64,000 nucleotides of DNA, taken from Bactericera cockerelli (Eukaryota; Arthropoda; Insecta; Hemiptera; Triozidae). A program made the position numbers and the translations under genes. Position 1 is the first letter of the stretch. Each line of letters begins with the position of its first letter. The DNA lies in NCBI GenBank assembly GCA_024516035.1, contig CM044955.1:19221743-19285742 (forward strand). The letters are read 5' to 3'. The notes beneath the pieces are model-generated. The model was not told the DNA's origin, did not search any database, and saw only the letters and a list, made by a program, of their open reading frames with translations. Below are positions 25,201-35,616 of this stretch, in pieces.

Positions 25201-26106
25201 CCAGCCCATCAAACACACCCACACCCACACTGAAAAAAAACCTGAATATTTTTTTGCGTCACTCATCCAATTTTTATCCTTACTCATTGTAGCTTAACCT
25301 TAGGGAGATAAAACCTAGCCTAGAAGAATTCCCTTATCCAAACGGACCTATGTGCAAAATTTCAGGTTTCTCGGTCAAACGGTGTGGATTTATATAAAGA
25401 ACATACATACAATTATACATACACACACACATACTGACAGCTTTCCTTTATAGATATAGATATAGGTATGTGTATTGTAAGTACTTATTTTCAAACAAAT
25501 AATGTATTAAATAACAGTACCCACGAACAAGGTACATAATTATTATCTATTTAACAAGTTCTCTTCTCTCCTACAGGCGAATACAAAACGTACACATCAC
25601 TGGACTCGATGATGAACCAAGACGAGGCAGTGAACTATCCAACCGAGTTCCTGAACTCTCTCGACCTGCCGGGGGTGCCACCCCATGAGTTGAAACTTAA
25701 AGTTGGCATACCAGTGATCCTGATGAGGAATATTCATCCACCTGAACTTTGTAACGGCACAAGATTGGTAGTCAAAAAATTGATGAATAATGTAATCGAA
25801 GCAACGATCATTAAAGGGAAGTTCAAAGGAAAAGATTTCCTACTTCCTAGATTGCCAATCATACCATCTGATGTGCCGTTTGAGTTCAAACGGATCCAAT
25901 TTCCAATCAGGCCTGCATTCGCCATGACCATAAACAAGGCTCAAGGACAATCCCTTGAAGTGTGCGGTGTTGATTTAAAAACCCCCTGCTTTTCCCATGG
26001 ACAGCTGTACGTGGCGTGCTCGCGCGTGGGCAAACCATCCAGTCTATACATCCATGCTCCTGAAGGGAAAACTAAAAATGTCGTCTATCCAAAAGCCTTG
26101 GAATAA
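17156..26106 (+). CDS. Helitron Rep/PIF1-type helicase, six exons, 1543 aa
   Basis: Exons 17156-18013, 18408-18666, 20104-20883, 21162-21363, 23040-25042 and 25577-26106; all introns GT-AG and phases agree (4632 nt). The protein nicks and rejoins transposon ends (Rep) and unwinds DNA (helicase). Order: Glu/Arg repeats; Cys cluster CRHCQARKFPTEPPGLCC; Helitron-like N-terminal region (YDGLQYPLIFPYGE, PDLFITFTCNPTWDD); HUH motif GLPHAHILVWL formed across the exon 3/4 junction; two catalytic tyrosines in KYICKYVNKG (23263 and 23275); Walker A DAPGGTGKT (near 24300), Walker B IIWDEC, GDFRQTLPV, and C-terminal TINKAQGQS and YVACSRV. No frameshift or internal stop is present in these exons. Upstream the same frame holds an NLS-like PKKRKS (about 16982) separated by an in-frame TAG at 17084-17086, so the true N-terminus is uncertain. 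Confidence 0.9.
18040..18178 (-). mobile_element. tRNA-related SINE fragment in Helitron intron
   Basis: Minus-strand B-box-like GAGTTCGAATCCC and a GGCGGCCTCCGTGACAGAGC head, with the CGAGGTATGAATGAACC block typical of the family at 11770-12050. Confidence 0.55.
18680..18903 (-). mobile_element. 5S-derived SINE in Helitron intron 2
   Basis: On the minus strand: GGCGTGTTAAATGCATCGG, TTCTCGTAGGATCACCGAAG, TTAAGCAACGCCCAGCG, the SINE body, and a poly(A) tail (T-run at 18679-18703 on plus). Missing in the middle is the GATGGGTGACC block present in the full copy at 48541. Confidence 0.75.
18910..19480. mobile_element. Interspersed repeat beginning CTTATCCTATAG
   Basis: Shares CTTATCCTATAGAAAGGAAAG and later blocks with the 44528-45164 insertion; contains a 32-nt poly(A) at 19219-19250. 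Class unknown. Confidence 0.4.
19527..19733. mobile_element. piggyBac-like MITE, 207 bp
   Basis: TTAA|CACGTATGAGACGG...CCGTCTCATACGTG|TTAA: 14-bp perfect terminal inverted repeats flanked by TTAA on both sides (19523-19526 and 19734-19737), the target duplication of piggyBac elements. No transposase. Nested in Helitron intron 2. Confidence 0.8.
21655..21925 (-). mobile_element. tRNA-related SINE in Helitron intron 4
   Basis: GGGTAGCGCAGAATTATAGG, TTCCGCCACTGGTC, CACGAGGTATGAGTGGACCC and minus-strand GGGTTTGATCTCC; same family as 11770-12050. Confidence 0.6.
22338..22690 (+). mobile_element. tRNA-derived SINE, ~350 bp
   Basis: Pol III-like head with A box (GTGGCGTAATGG, near 22355) and B box (GAGTTCGATCCCC, near 22398), then a body with CCCAGCGAATGGAGGGTAAC and GGAAGGGCATCCAGCC. 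The head is tRNA-like, but the cloverleaf cannot be closed by eye, so it is not called as a tRNA gene. Nested in Helitron intron 4. Confidence 0.75.
25170..25460 (-). mobile_element. Short Helitron of the same family nested in Helitron intron 5
   Basis: On the minus strand A|TCTATATCTATAAAGGAAAG at 25460 to GATGGGCTGGCGAAGCGGCG...CCCGCTAA|T at 25170. It carries the family subterminal blocks (GGTTTCTCGGTCAAACGGTG complement). It lies in reverse orientation to the host element. Confidence 0.8.
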
Positions 26107-26289
26107 AGTAAGTAAATAAATGCCTTAATTGTTACAACAATGCATCAATGACAAATAAAGCATTAATCAATATATGAAAATTTATATTTATAAATATAAT
26201 TAAATGTTTTCCTTTTATTTCCAGGACCGCGGCCGGTGCAGAACTACGGCAGCTACAATACGCCGAGAATTTATTTGTTGTGAACATCA

Positions 26290-26541
26290 CAACAAATAAA
26301 TGTGTATGATGGATGATGAGGGGGGTTTTTAGTGGGTCGGTTTGCATCATCCTGAGAGGGTCCTCTACCCTTTCCGAGTGGTGTACATCATCCCCACACT
26401 GTCTATTGTCACTACGACAATATTCGTCCTAATCTCAGCATTGACACTCACACTCCAATAAGAGTGGGAGTTTTAATGTTGAGAGTAAGAGAGGATTTTA
26501 CCTCCCGGGCATCCCCACCCAAAAAAAAAAAAAAAAAAAAA
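26290..26541 (+). mobile_element. Poly(A)-tailed retroelement 3' end (LINE-like)
   Basis: GGGGTTTTTAGTGGGTCGG ... CCTCCCGGGCATCCCCACCC followed by 21 A. The layout resembles 3' ends of R1/jockey-group LINEs, truncated at the 5' side. No ORF. It lies between the Helitron stop codon and the Helitron 3' end. Confidence 0.45.
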
Positions 26542-27014
26542 TACGTAGAAATACGTAGCATACTTGATATATAAGCGAAAAATCTAAATAGGACCTCTTT
26601 TCACCTCCTTTGAACCACCTTTACCCCCCCTCCCCCCCTAACTCTGTTTCCTCCCATGATAGACATCAGGACTTTTAGTATGCTTACTATCTCACCTTCC
26701 TGTACTAATATCCGAAAGAATTGGCTACCTCTCACGCACTCTACAACTTATTCCTTAATTAGACAGAGAAACTTGAAATTTTGCACATACATAGGTCCGT
26801 CTGGAGGAAGGACAAAAATCGATAGGTGGCAGAAAAAATATTCACGTTTTTCAACCTAAATGACTTTTCCTCGAAATTTGAAGTGATGTCAACTCCAATC
26901 GATAAAGTTTTAGGTCATATCGATCGCAAAATAATGATGAATCGTTCTTAAGGTACACCGACATGAAATGGATGGGTGACACAAAATATATTCTCTTTTA
27001 TCGACTCAAATGAC

Positions 27015-27070
<56 letters not shown>

Positions 27071-27077
27071 TGTGTGG

Positions 27078-27108
<31 letters not shown>

Positions 27109-27173
27109 TGTGTGTGGTGTGTGTGTAGTGTGTGTGTGTGTGGTGTGTGTGTGTGGTGTGTGTGTGTGGTGTG

Positions 27174-27204
<31 letters not shown>

Positions 27205-27220
27205 TGTGTGGTGTGTGTGT

Positions 27221-27274
<54 letters not shown>

Positions 27275-27312
27275 GTGTGTGTGTGGTGTGTGTGTGTGTG
27301 TGTGTGTGTGGT

Positions 27313-27349
<37 letters not shown>

Positions 27350-27480
27350 GGGGTTTGTGTGTGTGGGGTTTGTGTGTGTGGGTGGTGTGGGTTGTGTGTG
27401 CGTTGTGTGTGTGTGTGTACGTTGTGTGTGTGTGTGCGTTGTGTGTGTGTGTGCGTTGTGTGTGTGTGTACGTTGTGTGT
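27015..27480. repeat. (GT)n tract near the Helitron 3' end
   Basis: Imperfect GT/GGT repeats over ~465 bp directly before the terminal GATGGGCTGGCGAAGCGGCG. A shorter GT run occupies the same place in the neighbouring copy. All long Cys/Val frames here are artefacts. Confidence 0.95.
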
Positions 27481-27519
27481 GTTTGATGGGCTGGCGAAGC
27501 GGCGGGTGTAACCCGCTAG

Positions 27520-28218
27520 TCTATATCTATAAAAGAAAGCTGTCTGTATGTATGTATGTGTGTATGTATGTATGTATGTGTGTATGTATGTTCTTTATAC
27601 AAATCCACACCGTTTGACCGAGAAACCTGAAATTTTGCACATAGGTCCGCTTGGATCAGGAAATTCTTCTAGGCTAGATTATATCTCCCTGAGGTTAAGC
27701 TACAATGAGTAAGGATAAAAATGGATGGGTGACGCAAAAAAAATGCACGTTTTTTGACATAAATGACATTTTTTCTCGAAATTTGTCGCGACGACCTATC
27801 AACTCAAAGCGAGAAAGTTTTAGGCAAGGGTTTGAGCTTTCAATTGACATATCGATCGCGAATTTCTGATGAGCCGTTCTTGAGCTACGCCGGGTAAGGT
27901 AAAAAAATGGATGGGTAACATGTAAAATATTCACGTTTTTTGACCTAAATGACATTTTTTCTCGAAATTTGAAGTGACGACCTATCAACTCAGAGCAAGA
28001 AAGTTTTAGGCAAGGGTTTAGGCTTTCATTTGACATATTGATCGCGAAATTCTGATGAGCCATTCTTGAGCTACGCCGGGGAAGGCCAGAAAATAGATGG
28101 GCGACAAAAAATATTCAGGTTTTTTTTCAAACCTAAATGACATTTTGTGTGTGTGTGGTGTGTGTGTGTGTGTGGTGTGTGTGTGTGGTTGGTGTGTGGT
28201 GTTGTGTGTGTGGTGTGT

Positions 28219-28298
<80 letters not shown>

Positions 28299-28540
28299 TG
28301 TGTGTGTGGTGTGTGTGTGTGGTGTGTGTGTGTGGTGTGTGTGTGGTGTGTGTGTGAGGTGTGTGTGTGTGTGGTGTGTGTGTGTGGTGGTGGTATGTGT
28401 GTGTGTGTGGTGTGTGGGGTGTGTGCGTGTGTGTGGGTGTGTGTGGATGTGTGTGTGTGTAAATGTGTGTGTGTGGGTGGGTGTGTGTGTGCGTTGTGTG
28501 TGTTTGATGGGCTGGCGAAGCGGCGGGTGTAACCCGCTAG
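27520..28540 (+). mobile_element. Non-autonomous Helitron, 1021 bp, abutting the large one
   Basis: Starts TCTATATCTATAAAAGAAAG directly after the CTAG of the previous element and ends with GATGGGCTGGCGAAGCGGCG...CCCGCTAG followed by T (28541). Contains two tandem copies of the subterminal block (27600-27890 and 27900-28090) and a (GT)n tract at 28145-28500. No gene. Confidence 0.9.
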
Positions 28541-28563
28541 TCAATTACAAAAAAAGGTTGCGG

Positions 28564-28619
<56 letters not shown>

Positions 28620-28740
28620 CTCTTTGTGTTCAATGTAAGTAAGAGCAATCGAAGTCGGGAAACAATATGAGGAAGATTACAAATTCAGGAATTTTTAGGG
28701 CCGAAGATTCTACATTTTGTGGATTTCACCGCATGCAGTG

Positions 28741-29062
28741 CCAACGTTGCTAAAAGTGTGGTTGATGCTTGACTAATCTTGGGATATCTTATGTTGTGCC
28801 AACGTTGATAAAAGTGTGGTTGATGCTTGACCAACCTTAGGAAACCGTATGTTGTGCCAACGTTGCTAAAAGTGTGGTTGATGCTTGACTAATCTTGGGA
28901 AATCTTATGTTGTGCCAACGTTGATAAATGTGTGGTTGATGCTTGACTAATCTTGGGAAATCTTATGTTGTGCCAACGTTGATAAAAGTGTGGTTGATGC
29001 TTGACCAACCTTGAGAAACCGTATATATGTTGTGCCAACATTGATAAAAGTCTGGTTGGTCA
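28741..29062. repeat. ~58-bp tandem repeat, about 5.5 copies
   Basis: Units begin TGTGCCAACGTTGATAAAAG and continue TGTGGTTGATGCTTGAC; copies start near 28738, 28796, 28854, 28913, 28970 and 29033. No open frame runs through the array. Confidence 0.85.
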
Positions 29063-29463
29063 ACCGCCTGAAACTGTACTCGTAGGTTGCTAATTACAAA
29101 ATCATCATTATCAGCTTAGTCGTAATATGCGTTATTGCAGTTTAAGAAACATATACGTAGGTATAATAATGAAACTTGATTGTTTCGTTATAACCATATG
29201 CATGTCTTTTTAAACTGTAATGACGAATATAACAGACTTATTGTTCAATTATTGTTGTTCAATTACTGTCTAAATTTATTATCCACCGCGGATAATTAAC
29301 ATGTTCTGAACGTAGTTAACGCAATGATATTTTACCATTTATGCTATTTGTGCATGCTATTTCCAGAGTGTTTTTCTGTATTCGAATAATTGAACAACAC
29401 AATGGATCTGCACAGATGGTTTGAAAATATTGGGCTGAGAGTGTCAGCTGAGCATTGAACAAA

Positions 29464-30156
29464 ACACTGCCAATTATGGACTCTATACTTCCTCGTGATT
29501 GTTTCACATTGTTAACACGTGCCAATTTTGAGATTTTATACTAAATTACTTGTATCTCCAAAACGACTAAACCGATTTTCTTCAAATTTGTTTTATATGG
29601 TAGAAAATCGTTTTTTCTACATTCTAGATTCCACAAAAATTTCTGTATCGGCAAGTCGTGGTCCTTATTTTTTGACTTTTTTGTCCAAAATTTCGGATTT
29701 TCTTAAATATCAGAGTCTAATTATAATTAATTAAAAAATATATATAAATAGCCTATGTAAAACAATTATATGCATACACACACAAATTTTCATTAAAATC
29801 GGGTGTACCGTTCACGAGATATAAGCGTTTAAGTAAAAAGTTAGTGTTCAGGCGCATGGGCTCTTTCACCAAGAACCGCTAGTACGAATTCGATGAATTT
29901 AAAATGGGACCATCTACAGAATGTCTCCTAGATGTGTGCAAAATTTCATCAAAATCGGTCGAGTAATTTCCGAGATTTGCGCGTTACAAGGAATCGTTTT
30001 AACAGACCGACAGACAGACACAAAACCAAATTTGCTCAGGAGGTTATGAAACGTCCAGAAATCTGAAAAAAATTGAAATCGGAGCAAAAAAATATTTTTT
30101 TTTACAAAAACGAACACAATACTTCCGATTTCTAATATTAGAAATTTCTCGGAAGT
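29464..30156 (-). mobile_element. Interspersed repeat (GGCAGTGT family), minus copy
   Basis: Reverse complement of the repeat at 12522-13217, from ACACTGCCAATTATGG to TTAGAAATTTCTCGGAAGT, well conserved over its full length. Small frames within it are not genes. Confidence 0.8.
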
Positions 30157-31322
30157 AATTTGCAAACTAAAATCATGAAAGATTTTTTTTTTTTCAGAAT
30201 AGTTACCTACCAATTTTACCATAATTTCAATTTCTAGTTATCCACAATAAATAAGTATGTGTTTCTTGTTATTATATGTATGTAGGTTTTACAATTTTAG
30301 TGGGTAGCATGTTGTTGTTGTTTCCGTGTCCATGATGGTTGTGTCATGGTAGCATAGAAATACAGGACTTCTTTATATCTCTGATATATAGGTATGTCCT
30401 ATATTGTATTTTGCCCATTAAACTACCACTGGTCTCTGCCCAGAGCTCAAATCAAATAGTCTAGAGCCGAATAAATCGGACTCCGCTGGTATTAGAACAC
30501 GGACTACTTGCATACAAATATCAACTATCCACTACTTATTCATATTTATATGGAATACAAATTACATCGAGGAATAGATACGTATTTCTTTGTACTTACA
30601 TTGAAGACCAATATTTCACGCATCAACTAATCGATTAATAAATTCTCTTAATGAGGTTTATTGGTTATCATGATCGGCTTGTATCAAAAGAAAGCTTGAT
30701 TCTCACGATCAGCCCGCCACATATTATCTGATCAAATTATTAATAAATCAACGAGTTCAATATGAAAACGATTAATCAGTGCCGTCGCGTTGGTGTGAAA
30801 GTTTCAGATTATAAAAGTTTTAAGATTTATCTGAAAGTTTCTAAAAAAATATCTGGGTAAACACAAAAGTAGGAAAACCATTAGGTATGGTATAGTAATA
30901 CCTACCTATTTATTATTACTGTAATGTACTTTTCGACATAATATAATACAATTATTTTTATGTCACGTTCTCAGGTAATTTTACCTGCCTTATGTCATAA
31001 TAATAGCAACAACAAACACATGCCTTTATTATTTATTACAAATTATTTTAAATTAATTTAAAACATGTTTTTTTTTTTACCTGACATCCATGTACCTACC
31101 TACCTATTTGCTAAAATAACTCATCATGTAATCAACATAGAAGTGAACAATTATCTTACAGTTAAATATTATAATCATCAGCAGAATTAGTGCGTGGACA
31201 CAACGGCGGGCTATACCCTCGACTGGAGCCTCGTAAAATAATCTAACCATAGCGGGCACAATGGAGTCCGGAAAATTGATTATATCAAGTAGTTACCAGG
31301 GTCTGGGGCCGAGGGTCTAGGG
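30157..31322. other. AT-rich intergenic stretch with SINE remnants
   Basis: Near 30290-30500 there are blocks of the GTGGGTAGC...CCACTGGTC SINE family. The rest shows no gene or element ends. Confidence 0.4.
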
Positions 31323-32004
31323 CAGGGGTCGGCAATTGAAACTTGTTCGGCTCCGGATTAACATGAGATGAGGTAAATCATCGCGGTCCGGATAACCGGA
31401 TAATTAAAACCATCATCCCCCCCCCCCCAGGAAAATGACAGAGGCAAAAGATACTATTTTTAATTTTTAAGGAGAAAAAAGGAAATGCAGAATATCAATG
31501 GGAGAAATGGCATGTTTTGTATGGTGCCAATGTTTTGAAATTGGGCCTTCTTGCAGAACATGCATCTGTCAACAAGGTATCTACCAAGTGGCTGTATATA
31601 GCCTTCATCTATATTTTCGTTCTTAACACTATTTATTTTGGAGAAAAGTGATTCGCAAATGTATGTTGAAGCAAATAAAGTGAGGAGTTTGTAAACTAGT
31701 TTTAGCAAGTCAACATACTTTTTTGGAACTTTCTTACACCAAAACTCTTTCGCCAATACTGTCTCTTTACACATTTTTTGGACTACTTCTTCTTGTAAAT
31801 CAATGATTTCCATCTGCAATGAGGTCTTTGGACTATGGAACAATGAATTTTATTGGCTTTATCCACCCATTCGCCGGACGGAGATTTTTTTTTGAAGAAA
31901 GAGAAAAAACGATTTCTTTCCGGGCCTCGAATTTTCTTCGCGGGCCGAACAGAAGAGCTTCGCGGTCCGGATTCGGATCGCGGTCCGCTCATTGCCGACC
32001 GAGG
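31323..32004 (-). mobile_element. hAT relic
   Basis: Left end CAGGGGTCGGCAA and right end TTGCCGACC with repeated CGGTCCGG/GCGGGCC blocks near both ends, typical of hAT elements. It encloses a transposase fragment. I could not find an 8-bp target duplication, so it is old or rearranged. Confidence 0.6.
31460..31843 (-). pseudogene. hAT transposase C-terminal fragment
   Basis: A 127-codon minus-strand frame containing PKKYVDLLKLVYKLLTLFA then STYICESLFSKINSVKNENI. This is the hAT C-terminal dimerisation region (pattern Y..L......L..FASTY.CE..FS..N..K). It corresponds to the ZBED5/FAM200-like branch of hAT transposases, but no catalytic or BED zinc-finger portion is visible. It lies inside the hAT-type terminal repeats and is a relic, not a functional gene. 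Confidence 0.65.
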
Positions 32005-32393
32005 GGTTAGATAGTAAACTTACTAAAGCGGTGTTAGGGATGCTAGATCTACGCTTCAAGAAAATAAAAATTCACACTAGGTGATGCTCCAACAATAGTT
32101 ATAAAGTTATTTTTAATTGAATATTCCTATAAATTAGAGGGTGTCGATTACCAGTGGATAATTATTTGTCCTTGAATCCTGGGAATCAAAGTGGTGGGAA
32201 ATAACAAGTTTTTACTATTTTATAGTCCAAAATATTAAAGTTTATTTCCTCACATCTGATAGTTATCAAACAATTCCTCAGATAGTATAAATAAGAAATA
32301 ATTTAATCTAATAAATTTATTATTATAATAATTTTCAAGCATTATTCAAAATTCCTTTCATCCCAAATAGATCCAGGTCGTTTGATTCCTTAT
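32005..32393. other. 3' flank of the KR-repeat precursor gene
   Basis: AT-rich. On the minus strand AATAAA-type signals occur ~80 bp after the stop codon (TTTATT near 32317 on plus). Confidence 0.4.
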
Positions 32394-34981
32394 TTATGTA
32401 GAATGAATATCTGCGATACTTTCGACAGCATTTTTTGGATCATCAATAGTACCGCCGCTTCTTTTGACCAGGGATTTATGTACTTTTGATACTGCGTCGT
32501 CTCCCTCAGTCAGAGGTTGATGTATTTCTTCGTCTCTCTTAGTCAGGGATTGATGTGTTCCTATGTCTCTTTTAACAAGGGATTTATGTATTTGTGATAC
32601 TGCGTCGTCTCTCTTAGTCAGGGATTGGTGTGTTCCTACGACTCTCTTAGTCAAGAATTCATGTGATCCTTCGTCTCTCTTAGTAAGGAATTGATGTGTT
32701 CCTATGTCTCTTTTAACCAGGGATTTATGTATTTGTGATACTGCGTCGTCTCTTTTAGTCAGGGATTCATGTGATCCTTCGTCTCTCTTAGTCAGGAATT
32801 GATGTGTTCCTATGTCTCTTTTAACCAGGGATTTATGTATTTGTGATACTGCGTCGTCTCTTTTAGTCAGGGATTCATGTGATCCTATGTCTCTTTTAGT
32901 CAGTAATTCATGTGTTCCTATGTCTCTTTTGACCAGGGATTCATGTATTCCTACGTCTCTCTTAGTCAGTAATTGATGTGTTCCTATGTCTCTTTTAACA
33001 AGGGATTTATGTATTTGTGATACTGCGTCGTCTCCTTCAGTCAGGGATTGCTGTGTTCCTACGTCTCTCTTAGTCAGTAATTCATGTGTTCCTATGTCTC
33101 TTTTGACCAGGGATTTATGTATTTGTGATACTGCGTCGTCTCCTTCAGTCAGGGATTGGTGTTTCCTACGTCTCTTTTAGTCAGGGATTCCTGTGTGTCT
33201 ATGTCTCTCTTAGTCAGGGATTGATGTGTTCCTATGTCTCTTTTAACCACAGATCTATGTATTTTTGATACTGCGTCGAGTCCTTCAGTCAGGGATTGCT
33301 GTGTTCCTATGTCTCTTTTAGTCAGTAATTCATGTGTTCCTATGTCTCTTTTGAAAAGGGATTCATGTATTCCTACGTCTCTCTTAGTCAGGGATTGATG
33401 TGTTCCTATGTCTCTTTTGACCAGGGATTTATGTATTTGTGATACTGCGTCGTCTCCTTCAGTCAGGGATTGGTGTGTTCCTACGTCTCTTTTAGTCAGG
33501 GATTCCTGTGTGTCTATGTCTCTCTTTGTCAGGGATTGATGTGTTCCTATGTCTCTTCTAACCACAGATCTATGTATTTTTGATACTGCGTCGAGTCCTT
33601 CAGTCAGGGATTGCTGTGTTCCTATGTCTCTTTTAGTCAGTAATTCATGTGTTCCTATGTCTCTTTTGACCAGGGATTCATGTATTCCTACGTCTCTCTT
33701 AGTCAGGGATTGATGTGTTCCTATGTTGCTTTTGACCAGGTATTTATGTATTTTTGATGCTGTGTCGTCTCCCTCAGTCAGGGATTCTTGTGTTACTACG
33801 TCTCTTCTGATTATTGGTTCGTGTGCTCCTATACTTGAAGACACTGGTGTATCTTCAGCCACTGGGAGGGGACTACCCACTAGAGCTCTTCTCTCTACAT
33901 CAGTGTGTACGTCCAATCTCAGACAGCACACCTACGGAAATAAAACATAATTTCAAGCAATTAAACAATAATTGTTATAACGGAATGATAGAATTTTGAG
34001 TCACACTGTATGATTCTACAGTACATCAAAACTCTTGAAGTCGCTATTTTAATGAATAAATTTGATTTCTTTGTGGTAAAGCAAAACCCTCTTCACAATT
34101 ACTATGACCATCCTTGCTTTTCTAAATCCTTTACATTATTTTCTTGAAAGTGTAGCAATACTGCCACTGGTTGTTATTGCTACAGATAATTAATCATTAT
34201 TCCTCAAGAGTTATGCGTGGACCCCGGACCCCTTAGTAGTGAAACACAAAAGAGGAAAATAATAACTCAAACCAACTTGCGTTTGTCTCTCATGGTTTTA
34301 GTTTTCCTCAAAATTCTAAAATTATCTATGTATTTTTTTTAAGTGTACCCCGAAACCACTTTTGCATTACTTCACGGCACTTTACTTTTACATCCATGCC
34401 AATTCGGAAACGGAAAAGTTCGGTCAGAAATTTCCACTCCGGACGGGATTCGAACCCGCAACCTCCGGGTCAGTAACCAATGCTCTTAACCACTGAGCCA
34501 CGGAGGTCGGCTTCTATGTATATATTAGAAACTATGAAATCAAGCAATATCAACAACGGGTAGGATTGTTGATCTTCTGAGTATAATATATCCGTGATAA
34601 ACATTGGTAATCTATGTTAATGTATATATGTACATATACATATATTTCAGGCCTATTCAGGATAATCGAGGTTTAAATAAAGGAGAAAAACCATTGCAAT
34701 ACAAAGGGAAACTAATTGCAATGCATAAGTAAAAAAAACCTCTTTAGAGAAACACAATACCCACATTATGTTCTCTGGCGAGAATTTAGAAGTATACAAT
34801 TTGAAATTGAGGGGATGATGAGTGTCTCAATTTTTTATAAGTACCTATCCACCAAATTCCAGATGCATTATAAACTCTTGGTAAAAAGATGAATACGAAT
34901 TAAAGAAAGAGGCGCGGTGAAAAAACTTACGTGTAGAAATAGTGTGGTCGAAATCAATAAGCCGATTCCAAAATGGACCAT
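32394..34981 (-). CDS. Secreted precursor with ~30 KR/RR-bounded repeats
   Basis: Exon 1 (34981-34931, 51 nt) encodes the signal peptide MVHFGIGLLISTTLFLH and ends at GTAAGT; exon 2 (33931-32394) starts phase 0 after TTCCGTAG and reads CCLRLDVHTDVERRALVG. The rest is tandem 11-residue units such as DIGTHQSLTKR, DVGIHESLVKR and DIGTHELLTKR, mixed with longer units ending SKIHRSVVRR or SQIHKSLVKR; the C-terminus is SIADIHST. Each unit ends in KR or RR, as in prohormone-convertase-processed peptide precursors; no Gly precedes the KR, so amidation is unlikely. A one-base deletion at about 33165 (GGAAACACC for GGAACACACC) shifts the frame and stops it at 33149; below this the original frame is open to 32394. 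Intact length would be ~530 aa. It may be a recent pseudogene or a base-call error. No known family recognised. Confidence 0.7.
34150..34260 (-). mobile_element. SINE remnant in the precursor intron
   Basis: TGCCACTGGTTGTTATTGC and AAGAGTTATGCGTGGACCCC match the GAGGTATGAGTGGACCCC SINE family. Confidence 0.45.
34328..34512 (-). mobile_element. tRNA-derived SINE in the precursor intron
   Basis: On the minus strand: CCTCCGTGGCTCAGTGGTTA (A box), GGTTGCGGGTTCGAATCCCG (B box), then a body ending GGTACACTT. The same family occurs at 35818-36010, 46577-46787 and 55035-55245. Called a SINE because the tRNA-like head is followed by a conserved non-tRNA body. Confidence 0.75.
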
Positions 34982-35116
34982 GATTCTATTTAAGGTAGGT
35001 ATATTCAAAAATGAGAACTACGGAGGAAGTAGGTTGATATTATCAGGAAGGTAAAATAAAAATTACTTCCCAAAAGCAGAAGTGAGAATACTGTTCTAAA
35101 CCTGTGAGTATAAGGT

Positions 35117-35125
35117 CTTTTTATA
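35117..35125 (-). promoter_or_regulatory. TATA box of the KR-repeat precursor
   Basis: TATAAAAAG on the minus strand, ~136 bp upstream of the ATG at 34981; initiation near 35090 is expected. The same box is kept in the duplicated segment at 45544-45552. Confidence 0.65.
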
Positions 35126-35484
35126 GCTCGCTTCAGCATATATTTTAAGCTCTAATAAATTATTATTATTCATGCACAAAAGTAACCTATTTACTTATTA
35201 ATTATTTTAAGTCTTGTATACTGTCTACTAATTTCAATATTTCAAATAAGAATGAAAAACTTTGAAACAGTTGTTAACATAATTGGGACATTGAGGAAAT
35301 ACTGATTTTAGAGTACTTACGTACTTGTCTGGTGAAATGATAATTAGATTCTAACAAGTCTGACGTGGAGGAACAATAATAAAACAATTATTTCTCAATT
35401 TGTACCTATTTTCTGTCACTGTCAATCAGTACCAATCGTTCAATCAATGTTATACTCATCCATTCATATTACTAATAGCGCAGA

Positions 35485-35486
<2 letters not shown>

Positions 35487-35577
<91 letters not shown>

Positions 35578-35616
35578 TGGGTGTGTGTGGGTGGGTGTGT
35601 GTGTGGATGTGGGTGT
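35487..35616. repeat. (GT)n microsatellite
   Basis: About 45 pure GT units then GGGTGTGG-type variants. It also marks the edge of duplicated segment A; homologous tracts at 45908-46018 and 53850-53970. Confidence 0.95.

Larger units (their letters stand above)
13332..27519 (+). mobile_element. Autonomous-type Helitron, ~14.2 kb
   Basis: The left end A|TCTATATCTATAAAAGAAAG (A at 13331) and the right end, a GCGGG...CCCGC hairpin running into CTAG (27516-27519), match the ends of the neighbouring ~1-kb copy 27520-28540. Between them lies a six-exon Rep/PIF1 helicase gene in the same orientation, as expected for Helitrons (rolling-circle, 5' TC, 3' CTRR). Subterminal blocks such as GACCGAGAAACCTGAAATTT and TCTCGAAATTTG repeat in both flanks and in the short copies. 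Several elements are nested in its introns. The assignment of both ends to one element is inferred from orientation and family match; an old composite is possible. Confidence 0.75.

Noticed and set aside
27010..28638. Long Cys/Val and Thr/His reading frames
   Set aside because: They are (GT)n/(AC)n microsatellites read in several frames; composition is purely repeat-driven.
28741..29062. CRISPR-like array
   Set aside because: Units are contiguous tandem repeats with no unique spacers, in a eukaryotic genome.
32986..33180. Plus-strand repeated frame (TRDLCICDTASSPSVRD)
   Set aside because: Antisense shadow of the KR-repeat precursor; the minus strand has the signal peptide, splice sites and TATA box.
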